Assembly: GCF_019752095.1 (NCBI RefSeq)
Contig: NZ_JAIEMO010000034.1
Location: forward strand, 39,375-103,374
DNA length: 64,000 bases
Source: Nitrosomonas sp.
GTDB taxonomy: Bacteria; Pseudomonadota; Gammaproteobacteria; Burkholderiales; Nitrosomonadaceae
Direction: 5' to 3'
Shown here: positions 18,114-26,736 of the stretch, one piece after another
How positions within the stretch are numbered: the stretch's first letter is position 1
Layout of the letters: each line of letters opens with the position of its first letter
The notes under the pieces: generated by a model
Seen by the model: the letters and a program-made list of their open reading frames with translations, nothing else
Told to the model about the DNA's origin: nothing
Databases searched by the model: none
Program-made: the position numbers and the translations under genes

Positions 18114-18395
18114 TTATGTTTTCTTGGCATAAGCAGTGCACCACCCATTAGGACTAACACTGCCTTTCAAAACTTTGCACTCGCCATTAGTTTCTGGTGT
18201 TTTACCCGGAATGAATTGCATGCAGTTACTGCATTGCTCCTCTCCGTTTGGTTCGTCACGATATTTCATTAAACCCTTGGAAGCTTTTGCTGCATGTGCT
18301 TGGCCAACTATGCTATTCACAATAGGAAAAGTGGCTCCTATCGCCATGAATTTTATCATCTTACGCCGCGAGAATTTCTTTTCAAAGTAACTCAT
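18114..18395 (-). CDS. High-potential iron-sulfur protein (HiPIP)
   Basis: The product is 93 residues. A twin-arginine-type signal (SRRKMIKFMAIG) ends near AHAA at 36, so export is folded, via Tat, to the periplasm. The mature protein has four Cys (C55, C58, C73, C86) in the HiPIP pattern CxxC-x14-C-x12-C, ending GWCTAYA. These ligate one [4Fe-4S] cluster cycling between 2+ and 3+. HiPIPs are soluble periplasmic electron carriers between cytochrome complexes and terminal oxidases or reductases. Carriage on a prophage is unusual. A GAGG-type ribosome site precedes the ATG. Confidence 0.93.
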   Translation of the reverse strand: MSYFEKKFSRRKMIKFMAIGATFPIVNSIVGQAHAAKASKGLMKYRDEPNGEEQCSNCMQFIPGKTPETNGECKVLKGSVSPNGWCTAYAKKT

Positions 18396-19004
18396 GGTCT
18401 CACCTCATTAGATTATTATGAAACTTGCTTTAAAATATGATCAAAACATATTTTTATAATAATAAATGTAGAAACAAGATTGTTCTGTACGATAGCAAAC
18501 ATTTCTACAGTGCTGGTGTTAACTGCTTGTACCCGGGCAGTCATGATTAACAACATAGCGGTAAGTCTCTTCAGTCGGCAGGGTTCAAGCAGCATGCAAC
18601 CTTTCGGGTGCATGCTCTTCTAGCCATCATCTTCCTGCATAAGAGAACGCATTTTAATTTTATAGTGAATGTATTATAAAATACTATAGGTACCCTCTAA
18701 AAATACAGTTTTTGATAATTACTACCTTAATTAATCAGATAGTTACAAGTGTTTTCTTGCAAAAGAGGTAATTTTTAGAGGTGACATAGATGTAATTTCT
18801 TTCGATATGGATCAACTTGTAATCCAAGAGAAAAAACACTAAACATTTTTATATTTACACCTCCGTACTAGCTCATTAACATTCACTAAATATTACGCAA
18901 TGCAACCCCACTCTGTTCCGTGTTTTAATGCACAGAACCAGCCTGGACACGATCATTATCATTACTTTAATTCTTTGCTTTCTCTGCGCAATCAAACGTG
19001 GAAG
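18396..19004. other. Non-coding stretch with a long hairpin
   Basis: No convincing gene lies in these 609 AT-rich bases; short frames here have no ribosome site or domain. An 11-bp hairpin lies at 18592-18617: AGCATGCA on the left, TGCATGCT on the right, with ACC-TTTC-GGG between. It has no T-run after it. The first ~40 bases should include the HiPIP promoter. Confidence 0.45.
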
Positions 19005-19162
19005 CTATAATCGGCCCATCAGCATCAGAATGAGCAAGATCAACACTATTTTCCAAGGATGCCACTGGGGAAATAACCCCACTCTCTACTGTGTGGCCAA
19101 GTTGGAATAGCGCCGATCAATATCAGTACCAGAGTTATCATTAGTATCGCTCCTGGTGTCAT
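19005..19162 (-). pseudogene. DUF3309 small membrane protein, frameshifted
   Basis: The start at 19162 has a strong AGGAG site. Its frame reads a hydrophobic helix and then PTWPHSREWGYFPSGILG, the hallmark of DUF3309, until TAG at 19046. The missing C-terminal helix (VLILLILMLMGRL) follows in the -1 frame and ends at 19005. The break is at an AAAA run just before the TAG. DUF3309 proteins are ~50-residue two-helix membrane proteins often near stress genes such as CsbD and BON. A one-base indel is the simple explanation; slippage on AAAA is possible but untested. Confidence 0.75.
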
Positions 19163-19366
19163 TTTATTTCTCCTAAACTATTCTTTAAAAGATTTGGCTA
19201 TAAATTATTATCATTTTCAATCTACCTTTCCTCCGCGCAAAACACCAAATAACCCAACCACGCATGCAACAGTGCCTTCGATCAATAACCATATGGCCTT
19301 GAAATAGCACACAAATGGATGTCGATTCTTTTTATAGATGTTTCAATTTAAAATGAGGAATTCATA

Positions 19367-19423
19367 GTGAACAAGGCTCAAGTAAAGGGTGAAGCAAAAG
19401 ACATCATAGGAAAAGTTCGGTAG
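19367..19423 (+). pseudogene. CsbD-like stress protein, truncated remnant
   Basis: A GTG start with a TGAGGAA site is followed by 18 codons, NKAQVKGEAKDIIGKVR, matching the start of CsbD-family proteins, which normally continue for ~60 residues. A TAG stops it, and later frames contain only fragments. CsbD proteins are small cytoplasmic general-stress proteins of unknown activity. The remnant lies near the DUF3309 pseudogene, which fits a decaying stress-gene cluster. Confidence 0.6.
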
Positions 19424-19538
19424 TGGCAACAGATTTTAAAAGTGCTTAGGTGGCAGCAATATAAAAAATTTAGTATTAAAACTATTTTCTGAGTGAGTAT
19501 ACTTTCAACAGAACTGGATTTACAGATTACTCAAATAT

Positions 19539-21251
19539 TTACGGAAGAGTGTTTGCCTTTCTCCTAAACTTCTTACTAAACCAGCGCCATACCAGGCCAT
19601 CCGCTATAACCTCTCCGCTAATTATATAACTCAATGCCTTATAATTGCTCAACACAACAGATAATGTATTTCTTGCATTCAACCGTCCACAGAACAATAT
19701 CTGATCACGATTTTTAATATGAATGCCCCAATCAGGGAGCAATAATGGGTTGTCATCACGTAGCAACATTAAAGGCATGAGTTCCAGTTTTAAGTCTCGG
19801 TTGCCAGGGTCACGCGCCAGATTATCAAGTGTCACAGTTACTCTCTGAGACAATAAAGTAATTACCGCCGGAGCATGAGAGTCATCAATCATGATCGTCC
19901 ATGTCTCGGGCACTTGTTCTCCAATAGTGTTCACTAATCGGCTTATTAATTGATTTGCCCAGCTATTAGTCTGGATACGTACCAGAGATAGAAAACCAGC
20001 AAGCAACGGAGATATCATATGCGCCAAACATTCATGCGCAATAATGTTACTGGGTTGCATCGTAATGTTGGCTTTATAGTGGTCGAATAAAATATCGTTA
20101 AAACGCTTGTTCTTACGAATGACTACAAATAATTCTGGATTCATTTCTCGCGCAGTTATAACGATAGAAAGGTTGTTTACATCATTATCTGTTCCAGCGA
20201 CAATGCCAAGAGCATTTTTGATGTCAGCTTCTTCTAAAGTTTTAGACTCGGTGCCGCTCCCAATAATACACGCTTCACATCCTGTTAATTCCGGATTGGC
20301 CTCAATAATAGTGATAGTGATTTCTTCGCGTTGAAGACTTTTTACGACTGACTTTCCAAAGCGTCCATAACCACATACTACCCATTTGCCAATAGGCGGA
20401 CAATCTGGGGATTGGAGACTCTGTCCTGGGATACCAGTAAGCCATTCATGAAGCAGATAAATGCCGAGCGCATGTACTTGCATTGCCAAATGATCCCCGA
20501 ACAATGTGTATGGGTTAATAATATGATCTGTCTTAAAAGACTCCATATTGGCTGCTGTATCAGCATTTTCAGCCCGACCTAGAACCATCAAGGAGGGGTT
20601 TATTATTTTGGCTGCAATAGCCACCGCAAGATTTGCATGATCATTATTAGTCAGTGCTGCGATCCCTGCACACATCGAATGCCTTATCCCAGCCTTAATC
20701 AAAACGTCGGGCAGCTCAACATCAGCACATAATGCGGGAATATCATACTGATAATCTTCTAGCTCAAGATCGTTGATTCGATCTTGCAGGATTTCGATAA
20801 CGACAACTCGTATATGCTTGCGATCAAGTGAATTAACTAACAAACTGCCAGTCTCACCATATCCGCAAATAATATAGAAAGGGTCACGCAGGCGTGTCAC
20901 AGCTTTAGTAAATCTTGATGTGGTAATAGCAATATTTAAGCTAACATCCTGAAACAGCGCGATGATATTACCAATAGCGTAGAACCACGAAATAACTGTC
21001 AGATAGATGGAGAATGTCATCCAAAGACGTTGGGCTGTACTGAATTCATGCGGCACTTCCCCAAAACCAATAGTAGTAGCGGTGTAACTTATGATATAGA
21101 ACGCCTGGAACAGCGATAGATAGAAAATTTCTCCCTCGATCTCAATACCTGGCATCAGCGTCATTCCAAAAACAGCTATACCGAAGCTGACAATTACTGC
21201 GATAAGAGGAGCGCGAATGCGCCGCAGAATGAGGAAAACGATATTATTCAA
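19539..21251 (-). CDS. Potassium-channel-like protein with two RCK/TrkA-N domains
   Basis: The product is 570 residues. Two transmembrane helices (about 13-33 and 75-100) flank a pore helix and a TTIGFGE selectivity filter (59-65), the K+ filter signature. Two TrkA-N Rossmann domains follow, with CGYGETG (129-135) and CGYGRFG (about 292-298) nucleotide-binding loops, as in fused RCK tandem channels. These channels conduct K+ across the inner membrane and are gated by nucleotides or divalent ions. The gene lies just downstream of the DUF6394-like gene on the same strand. It is complete, so probably functional cargo. Confidence 0.88.
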   Translation of the reverse strand: MNNIVFLILRRIRAPLIAVIVSFGIAVFGMTLMPGIEIEGEIFYLSLFQAFYIISYTATTIGFGEVPHEFSTAQRLWMTFSIYLTVISWFYAIGNIIALFQDVSLNIAITTSRFTKAVTRLRDPFYIICGYGETGSLLVNSLDRKHIRVVVIEILQDRINDLELEDYQYDIPALCADVELPDVLIKAGIRHSMCAGIAALTNNDHANLAVAIAAKIINPSLMVLGRAENADTAANMESFKTDHIINPYTLFGDHLAMQVHALGIYLLHEWLTGIPGQSLQSPDCPPIGKWVVCGYGRFGKSVVKSLQREEITITIIEANPELTGCEACIIGSGTESKTLEEADIKNALGIVAGTDNDVNNLSIVITAREMNPELFVVIRKNKRFNDILFDHYKANITMQPSNIIAHECLAHMISPLLAGFLSLVRIQTNSWANQLISRLVNTIGEQVPETWTIMIDDSHAPAVITLLSQRVTVTLDNLARDPGNRDLKLELMPLMLLRDDNPLLLPDWGIHIKNRDQILFCGRLNARNTLSVVLSNYKALSYIISGEVIADGLVWRWFSKKFRRKANTLP

Positions 21252-21305
21252 ATTTGAATCTCAGTGGATTCATAGCTAATTTTGATTAATTGTAGGATTA
21301 ACTAT

Positions 21306-21680
21306 TTAACGTCGAAGACTAAGCGTCTCAGCTATTAAAAGAATGACAGAGACAATATTTGCCAGCAAAGCTCCACCTGCTAATGAAACAACATGATTAA
21401 TCATTGTGTGTTCAGCAGGAGTATCGCCTACTGCGGCATAAAGAATTGCTGCCACAATAAGTTGCAAATCAGCAACCAAGCTTGTAGATAGGTGAACAGC
21501 TCCTATCTGTGTGCGATCTCCAAACTTTAATACCGTTGCAATGAGATTGACGATAATGGCGGCATACAATTCATACGGATGATGATGTGCGGGATTGTCA
21601 ATGTCGCCAATGACAAATCCGAAATTAAGCGTCAAGGCCAGTACAATAAAGAAACCAAAAACCACTTTTTCAAGATTCAT
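21306..21680 (-). CDS. DUF6394-like integral membrane protein
   Basis: The product is 124 residues with four hydrophobic helices (about 5-25, 38-52, 66-84 and 96-119) and a conserved-looking IGDIDNPAHHHPYELYAAI loop. I recall this family as small membrane proteins next to TrkA-N potassium channels, which is the arrangement here, 54 bp upstream of the channel gene. It may be an accessory subunit of that channel. The DUF number is from memory. Confidence 0.7.
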   Translation of the reverse strand: MNLEKVVFGFFIVLALTLNFGFVIGDIDNPAHHHPYELYAAIIVNLIATVLKFGDRTQIGAVHLSTSLVADLQLIVAAILYAAVGDTPAEHTMINHVVSLAGGALLANIVSVILLIAETLSLRR

Positions 21681-22195
21681 ATAAAATCTCTTTTAACATT
21701 CAATTGGTACGGTATTAAATAATGAAGGGAAAATCAAATTGATAGGAGTCGCACTTCCAGCGCCACCTTTGATGCCAACAAGTTAATATACTAGACGCAA
21801 CTTGAAATTAATCGTGCATAAACCACAGAATCCTTAATAGTTATTTATTCCAATATATACATACAAAATTTCAAAAAATATAGCAATGGAAAAACAATAA
21901 ATTAAACATGCCTTACCTTAATAATCTAATCAATCGATTATCCAGCTTGCTTTATACGCCCCTTAGAGTTCCGACGTGAACGGGTGTCAATAGTGCGGAT
22001 AGTTCCATTTTCCCCTCTCGCAATTGATTATTTGATTATACCTCACCGAATTGAAATCAAATTCTATTTAGCCATAAGAAGGAATACAAATAAAGAAAAT
22101 ACGCGTTAGGGATCGGGCAGCATGCTCACTTACGGGGTCATACCCTTCGCGCCGGTCGGCGGCGCGAGCCCTGGGGAAGTTGTAGGTTAAATTAT
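21681..22195. other. AT-rich non-coding stretch with repeat C at its right end
   Basis: No gene is supported in these 515 bases. The left ~60 bases should hold the promoter of the DUF6394/channel pair. From about 22105 a GC-rich island begins (GCGTTAGGGATCGGGCAGC) and leads into palindromic repeat copy C. Confidence 0.5.
22145..22175 (+). repeat. GC-rich palindromic repeat, copy C
   Basis: This is the third copy of the element at 16668 and 18048: CTTCGCGCCGGTCGGCGGCG, ending GAGCCCTGGG. Arms TCGCGCC and GGCGCGA form a 7-bp hairpin. It lies 21 bp past the stop codon of the SmbP-like gene, the same 3'-flanking position as the other copies. Confidence 0.7.
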
Positions 22196-22588
22196 TTAGT
22201 TATTTCTCTTAATTTCTTTGAAGTGCGCTATAGCGATACGTGCGGCATTCCTTGCTGAATCATCATTGTCATAATATCCATTTTCAATAGCCTTCTCCAA
22301 ACTAACAATGGCCATTGCTAAATGAATACGGTTGGCAGACGAAATATACTCTTGATCTTGCACTGAAAGCGCATGACTTATTGCGGTTGTTGAGTGTCTT
22401 GCAATTGTTGCTCCATCATCAGCAATTATTGAAGCCTCAGAATATCTAATAGCCTGATGTAAATGATTCTCTGCCATACATGCAGATAGAGCTAAGGTTA
22501 TAATAATTATGATACTGGAATACAGTAAATCTTGTTGATTCTTAAAATAAATTTTGGATTTGCTACTCATTACATTATTTTCAAACAT
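22196..22588 (-). CDS. SmbP-like small lipoprotein
   Basis: The product is 130 residues from the ATG at 22588; an in-frame ATG at 22570 is an alternative. A hydrophobic signal (SSIIIIITLALSAC) ends in a lipobox, so the Cys is probably lipidated. The mature part is all-helical with repeated A-x-x-H/A heptads (ENHLHQAIRYSEASI ... IARHSTTAISHAL ... IHLAMAIVSLEKAIENG). This matches the layout of SmbP, a periplasmic copper-binding helical protein described in Nitrosomonas europaea. This copy has far fewer His than SmbP, so metal capacity may be reduced. Homology is inferred from pattern. Confidence 0.6.
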   Translation of the reverse strand: MFENNVMSSKSKIYFKNQQDLLYSSIIIIITLALSACMAENHLHQAIRYSEASIIADDGATIARHSTTAISHALSVQDQEYISSANRIHLAMAIVSLEKAIENGYYDNDDSARNAARIAIAHFKEIKRNN

Positions 22589-22847
22589 TATTATAAGCCC
22601 CAATGTAATTTTCTGACTATTTGTACATAAGTATAGAACTCTGAAATTATCCCAATGTTTTAAATAAACTGGTTTTAGCGTCTATTTGTGTTATACCTAC
22701 TTCTTTAAAGATTTTTAGAAGCAACCCATCCGTAATTAGTCGTTCCTGTTAAAGTTTTCAATTTATTGTCCGTTATAGCAATTGCATTTGTATTGTATCT
22801 CCCCTGCCCGACAAGGACTATAGCCCCTTGCCGGGCAATCTAAACCG

Positions 22848-24371
22848 CTAAACATCACTAAACATTTCTTCGGTTTTTCTAAGTGCGTTATCGGCGGCAG
22901 AACTCGTCATTCCACCCATTCCAGCATCCCCCGAGACGATATAACTCACATCCTCAAGAAATGCGAAGCAGACAGCATCCCAAAGATCAGGCGAACTCAT
23001 GCCATCCCACTCAGTAGCACCCTTGGGCGGCACCCTAATACGCCCCTTATCAGTGAAGGTTTTAGGTATGCGTGATGATTGATCCAGCATCGCATTCCGA
23101 TAATCGCTGGTTAGAATCGACAACCGTCCGTCTTTCGCTGCCCTCGCCGCCTGATGCATAGCTTGTGCTCTTAGATTCAGGTATCGATCCTTATTGATAT
23201 TCTTGAAGCAGGGATTGCCCCAGTTAACGCGGTGAACCACCTTATTCATGTCCTCAAGGTCCTGGCATACGTTGATACCCAGGCCACCGGAGTCAATTAC
23301 ATAGGTAACGTTGGTCAAGTCAGCGCCATTGTCTGACACATACCCGGCAAACGTATTCGAACGGATTTTATTGGTCAGCAGTGGCACCCGGACCACCTCA
23401 ACACGGCGTGCATCCGGTCCCATGTCACCGTAACCGATTACGCGCACCAATACGCACGCAGATTTATCGCGTAACCCCTCACCTGACGCGATATCAGCGA
23501 CAACCAGCCAGCCGTAATTCTCATTATCCTGGATAATTCTGCCGCGCTTATACATCAATTCGGCCACTCTTAGGCCCATCATGTGCTTGGATGAATCCTG
23601 CGGGAATCTGCCTCGTATACGAACGTTGCGCTCGTCATCGTCGCACTGTTCCCATAGCTCCATAAGTGATGCTTCACTTACAAACGGAGAATCAAACGAA
23701 TCAAACAACAAATCATTCCACTCGCCACCATTTCTTACTGACAGATCGTTATGCGTGCGATAAAAGAAACCGGCATTGCGGGTAGGCTGACTGGTTAGCA
23801 GCATACGGTTATGCTCTTCGGTTAATGCGCCGGTCAGGGTGGTTATTACCAGGTCAGGAAGGGTTGATGCCTCGTCACCAATGATCAGAAGCCATTCAGC
23901 GTGCCGCCCAGCCATCTTGTTAGCGGTTTTTTCATTGGCTGTCTTGCTTTCAGTGAACCATACCTGCTCATAGCCTATAATTCGGCAGGTTGCATTGGCC
24001 AATATTTCAAGATGTTCTGCAATCCAACTATGTCTGCCGCGCCGGATTCTTTCATGGGATATTGATATCTCTTTCCATAACGTAGCTTGCAACTGGTCCA
24101 TATCGTTCGCTGTCAGAAAGGTTACTGACATCGGGAAACATAATTGATGCCAGAGAACGATGATAGCTATTCCGGCCGTTTTTCCAGTGCCATGACCAGA
24201 CGCCACGGAAGTACGCGATCTCGACGGCGAAACAAAAGTAAATAATTCTAATTGCTGGTAAGAAGGAATAACTCCCACGACCTCAGTGGCAAAATTCTCA
24301 ATGCTACCGGCATAGCGGTCACAAAATGGTTTCCACCTGGGATCTTCGGGAAGCAGTAAGCGATCAGCCAT
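22848..24371 (-). CDS. Terminase large subunit
   Basis: The product is 507 residues. The ATPase half has Walker A GHGTGKT (59-65) and Walker B LLIIGDEAS with D166/E167. The nuclease half has acidic clusters VVADIASGEG, VIDSGGLG and SSPDLWDAV, as in RNase H-fold terminase nucleases. It cuts concatemeric phage DNA and pumps it through the portal. Its ATG lies 2 bp beyond the small-subunit stop codon. The virion genes it serves are 7 kb or more away, beyond the accessory block, which suggests the block was inserted into a once continuous late region. Confidence 0.92.
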   Translation of the reverse strand: MADRLLLPEDPRWKPFCDRYAGSIENFATEVVGVIPSYQQLELFTFVSPSRSRTSVASGHGTGKTAGIAIIVLWHQLCFPMSVTFLTANDMDQLQATLWKEISISHERIRRGRHSWIAEHLEILANATCRIIGYEQVWFTESKTANEKTANKMAGRHAEWLLIIGDEASTLPDLVITTLTGALTEEHNRMLLTSQPTRNAGFFYRTHNDLSVRNGGEWNDLLFDSFDSPFVSEASLMELWEQCDDDERNVRIRGRFPQDSSKHMMGLRVAELMYKRGRIIQDNENYGWLVVADIASGEGLRDKSACVLVRVIGYGDMGPDARRVEVVRVPLLTNKIRSNTFAGYVSDNGADLTNVTYVIDSGGLGINVCQDLEDMNKVVHRVNWGNPCFKNINKDRYLNLRAQAMHQAARAAKDGRLSILTSDYRNAMLDQSSRIPKTFTDKGRIRVPPKGATEWDGMSSPDLWDAVCFAFLEDVSYIVSGDAGMGGMTSSAADNALRKTEEMFSDV

Positions 24372-24372
24372 A

Positions 24373-25266
24373 TTAATCGATCACTTCGCCAGTATCGTTG
24401 TCTATGATATGTCCAAGCCTTTCGCGCCTTGCAATAAGATCATCGCGCCGTTTTGCCGCTTCCAGCATCGCTCGTCGATGAATGTCATCCAGCTCTTCTT
24501 TTGGCGGGAATACGTTTAGATTGATGTCCTCTTTAAGCTCTATCTTGTTTCTCCACTGTTTCGGTCTTCTGTTAAACAACCACATGCGCTGCGCAGATAC
24601 GTCCGGCGGTATTTGTCGCCTGGCCATAACAAGCTCATTACCTACTACTTTTTCTTCTTCAACGTAGTGCCTTCCAAGCGCTGATTTGTAGGTAGCTCGT
24701 GCAATCTTTGAGTCAGATTCCAGCTTCCCTTTCTGAATGGAGGCAAGGAACGCAGGATGCTCTTTCATCCAGTTTTTAACAGTCTGCTCTGACACGTTGA
24801 AATAAATTGCCACCTCTTCGTCTGTGGTACCTAATAGCGATAATCTATATACCTGTTTTATATACTCTTCTCTAAACAGAGTTGGCCTTCCAATCTCTTT
24901 TTCTGATGGTTCCTCCAAGGTTTCGCTGATGGTTTCCGGCTCATCACTCATGGTTTCCGAAACATGGTTAACCTTGGAAACCTTCGCCTTCTTGTTAACC
25001 TTGGAAACCTTGCTTGTATTTGCTTGTTTTACAGAATTATTTATTGCTTTTGCATTTCTTGCGCGAACTGGTTTGATGGTTTCCGGTTTGCTGATTTCGG
25101 AAACCTTCGTCCATTTTTCACGGATAGCAGTCTTGCGCAGAGCAACCCTCGATATTGGGATGTTCATTTCGTCAATAAGCCACGCATACCCTTCTCTAGC
25201 GTCTGATTCCCAGGTGCGGCGTACTCTCGCCCACTCTTCCTGGGTTAGTTTTGGTTTTGCTGCCAT
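24373..25266 (-). CDS. Terminase small subunit
   Basis: The product is 297 residues. The N-terminal ~60 residues hold a second helical DNA-binding-like region, followed by a Lys/Ser/Glu/Pro-rich linker (about 65-125). A helix-turn-helix then begins GRPTLFREEYIKQVYRL with TDEEVAIYFNVSEQTVKNW, and the segment PPDVSAQRMWLFNRRPKQW is typical of phage terminase small subunits. It recognises the packaging site and loads the large subunit. It is longer than most because of the linker. It follows the XRE gene by 3 bp. Confidence 0.82.
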   Translation of the reverse strand: MAAKPKLTQEEWARVRRTWESDAREGYAWLIDEMNIPISRVALRKTAIREKWTKVSEISKPETIKPVRARNAKAINNSVKQANTSKVSKVNKKAKVSKVNHVSETMSDEPETISETLEEPSEKEIGRPTLFREEYIKQVYRLSLLGTTDEEVAIYFNVSEQTVKNWMKEHPAFLASIQKGKLESDSKIARATYKSALGRHYVEEEKVVGNELVMARRQIPPDVSAQRMWLFNRRPKQWRNKIELKEDINLNVFPPKEELDDIHRRAMLEAAKRRDDLIARRERLGHIIDNDTGEVID

Positions 25267-25269
25267 GAT

Positions 25270-25908
25270 TTAGTCCTGGAATAGCCTTGGTTGCGGATTT
25301 GAGTCGATCTTGAAGCGATTGATGCCATTGGCCAGTTCCGCGTATATTTCCAGCTTGGTTCTTGACGTTCTGGTCAGCTCTGAGATTTTTTCCACCCTTG
25401 ACAGTAGCGTATTACTACCCTTCATTTCATTGAACTCCGGATTAAGCTCAATGAATTTCTCTAGCGCTATTTCCAGGTCAACTGATGACCCAAAGAAGTG
25501 CTTCATGAATTTAGTTACCGCATTGATTCTATCCTGCAGCCGCCTGACCTTATCCATGTCGTCCTTTCGTCCTTGCTCCCATGCCTCGAATAGCCATTTT
25601 TGGGTTTCCCTTTCAGTGATTGCTTCCGCACTCATTTCCCAATCGCTTGATTCGCCAAACAGGAAATCGATTGAAACGTGATAGAGCTTTGCTGCGCGAA
25701 CGATTAACCAAAGCGGTATTGAGTTAGTATCCGAACCGGCTTCAATCTTTGCCAGTTTCGATGAGTTAGAGTATCCAAGACGTTTAGCGGCTTGACTTTG
25801 ACTGAGACCGTGGATCTCACGCGCCTCCCTCAAACGTTTACCAAGCATCTTTACTAGCCGGGTTCTATCCTCTGTTTTAGGAATATACTTTACAACTCTG
25901 GCCATCAA
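25270..25908 (-). CDS. XRE-family helix-turn-helix regulator
   Basis: The product is 212 residues. An N-terminal XRE HTH spans about 18-75 (LGKRLREAREIHGLSQSQAAKRLGYSNSSKLAKIEAG), followed by a helical C-terminal region with no peptidase or sensor domain recognised. It sits at the end of the leftward early genes and 3 bp before the terminase small subunit. A role in switching from early to late expression is plausible by position. It is not the main lysogeny repressor, which is at 31268. Confidence 0.8.
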   Translation of the reverse strand: MMARVVKYIPKTEDRTRLVKMLGKRLREAREIHGLSQSQAAKRLGYSNSSKLAKIEAGSDTNSIPLWLIVRAAKLYHVSIDFLFGESSDWEMSAEAITERETQKWLFEAWEQGRKDDMDKVRRLQDRINAVTKFMKHFFGSSVDLEIALEKFIELNPEFNEMKGSNTLLSRVEKISELTRTSRTKLEIYAELANGINRFKIDSNPQPRLFQD

Positions 25909-25925
25909 ACGATCACTCCAGGTGA

Positions 25926-26114
25926 TTAATCGAGTTTGTACCTATCCCTGCATGGCGCACACGTACCTTTTACTAATCTCTTTGATTCTTCGCCACACTG
26001 AAAGCATTCGCCACCAATGCCAGCGGGAATATTCGCCGCGTTTGATCTTATTTTTGCTATGTTCTTGTCATGAGCTTCTTGAATGAAGTCGTTTGCGTTA
26101 TCTACATCATCCAT
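25926..26114 (-). CDS. Small TraR/DksA-type zinc-finger protein
   Basis: The product is 62 residues. Four Cys in CFQCGEESKRLVKGTCAPC form a zinc-finger as in TraR/DksA-family phage proteins, preceded by a helix and the DNA/RNA-polymerase-facing acidic start MDDVDNAND. Short TraR-like proteins bind the RNA polymerase secondary channel and alter promoter choice. It starts 2 bp after the rusA stop codon. Confidence 0.75.
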   Translation of the reverse strand: MDDVDNANDFIQEAHDKNIAKIRSNAANIPAGIGGECFQCGEESKRLVKGTCAPCRDRYKLD

Positions 26115-26116
26115 AC

Positions 26117-26551
26117 TCAGGCATTCTCCAAATCCAGTTCACGCACAATAACTACTACACCTGGGGTTAGCGCATAACGCTTTTTCTGCGATGTCTGGAC
26201 TATCTGGACATCATCCATATAAACCACGCCGTTCATGCCGTCAGCGCACGCTTTAAAAATATTATCGATATCCGGTTTCTTAGTTGGGAATAACAAGCCA
26301 TCCTGCGCAAGTTTCTTTTTTTTCCCTGACCATGAATCAGGTATCTGCAATCTGATATCCAATTCGACCGATACCGCGCCTTGTATCAATTCCCTTCCTG
26401 CCATTGCGATCTGTGCAGAATGTGCAATCAAGCCTTCATAGTTAACTGTCTTACTTGGCGTGTACATGGTTAAAGATTTCCCGCGCCGAGCCGCTTTTGG
26501 CCTGCCTTTTGCGACGGGATGTCCCGGAACAATGAATAGAATCTCGTTCAC
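26117..26551 (-). CDS. rusA: RusA-family Holliday junction resolvase
   Basis: The product is 144 residues. It has the RusA fold signature: FIVPGHPVAKGRPKA at the N-terminus, KKPDIDNIFKACADGMNGVVYMDD in the middle (catalytic Asp cluster) and a final QIVQTSQKKRY. RusA cuts four-way junctions and in lambdoid phages resolves or debranches replication intermediates before packaging. It overlaps the preceding DUF551 gene by 4 bp. Length is normal (~120-140). Confidence 0.9.
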   Translation of the reverse strand: MNEILFIVPGHPVAKGRPKAARRGKSLTMYTPSKTVNYEGLIAHSAQIAMAGRELIQGAVSVELDIRLQIPDSWSGKKKKLAQDGLLFPTKKPDIDNIFKACADGMNGVVYMDDVQIVQTSQKKRYALTPGVVVIVRELDLENA

Positions 26552-26736
26552 TTATTCAATTCCTGCCAGGCTTCATCGGTGTAAGGTATCCATGAAAATT
26601 TGTCGTTCATTTGCCCATAATGACTATGAAACAATACTCCGCTGATTTTTCTTGGCTTCCTATGATCTTTAATGATTATCAAATCTTCGTTCCTTTTTGG
26701 CATCCTCTCCGAACACTTAATCCAGTTAATGTTCAT
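26548..26736 (-). CDS. DUF551-like small phage protein
   Basis: The product is 62 residues starting NINWIKCSERMPKRNEDLIII and ending FSWIPYTDEAWQ, which follow the W-I-x-x-x-x-R-x-P opening and the W-x-P-x-P close of DUF551. Its function is unknown, and it is common in phage early regions. It overlaps both neighbours by 4 bp. Confidence 0.72.
   Translation of the reverse strand: MNINWIKCSERMPKRNEDLIIIKDHRKPRKISGVLFHSHYGQMNDKFSWIPYTDEAWQELNK

Noticed and set aside
18416..18613. 65-codon minus-strand ORF upstream of HiPIP
   Set aside because: It starts within the hairpin at 18592-18617 and has no ribosome site or recognisable protein features.
18733..18750. A further lysogeny operator (TACAAG...CTTGCA)
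   Set aside because: The half-sites are six, not five, bases apart and the second half-site is degraded; no early promoter is nearby.
18928..19110. Plus-strand ORF of 60 codons
   Set aside because: It is antisense to the DUF3309 pseudogene, which has a ribosome site and clear family motifs on the other strand.
22107..22175. Integron attC site, because GCGTTAGGG and a hairpin occur together
   Set aside because: The GCGTTAGG core lies on the wrong side of the hairpin, no matching RYYYAAC partner pairs with it, and copies A and B lack it. No integron integrase is seen.
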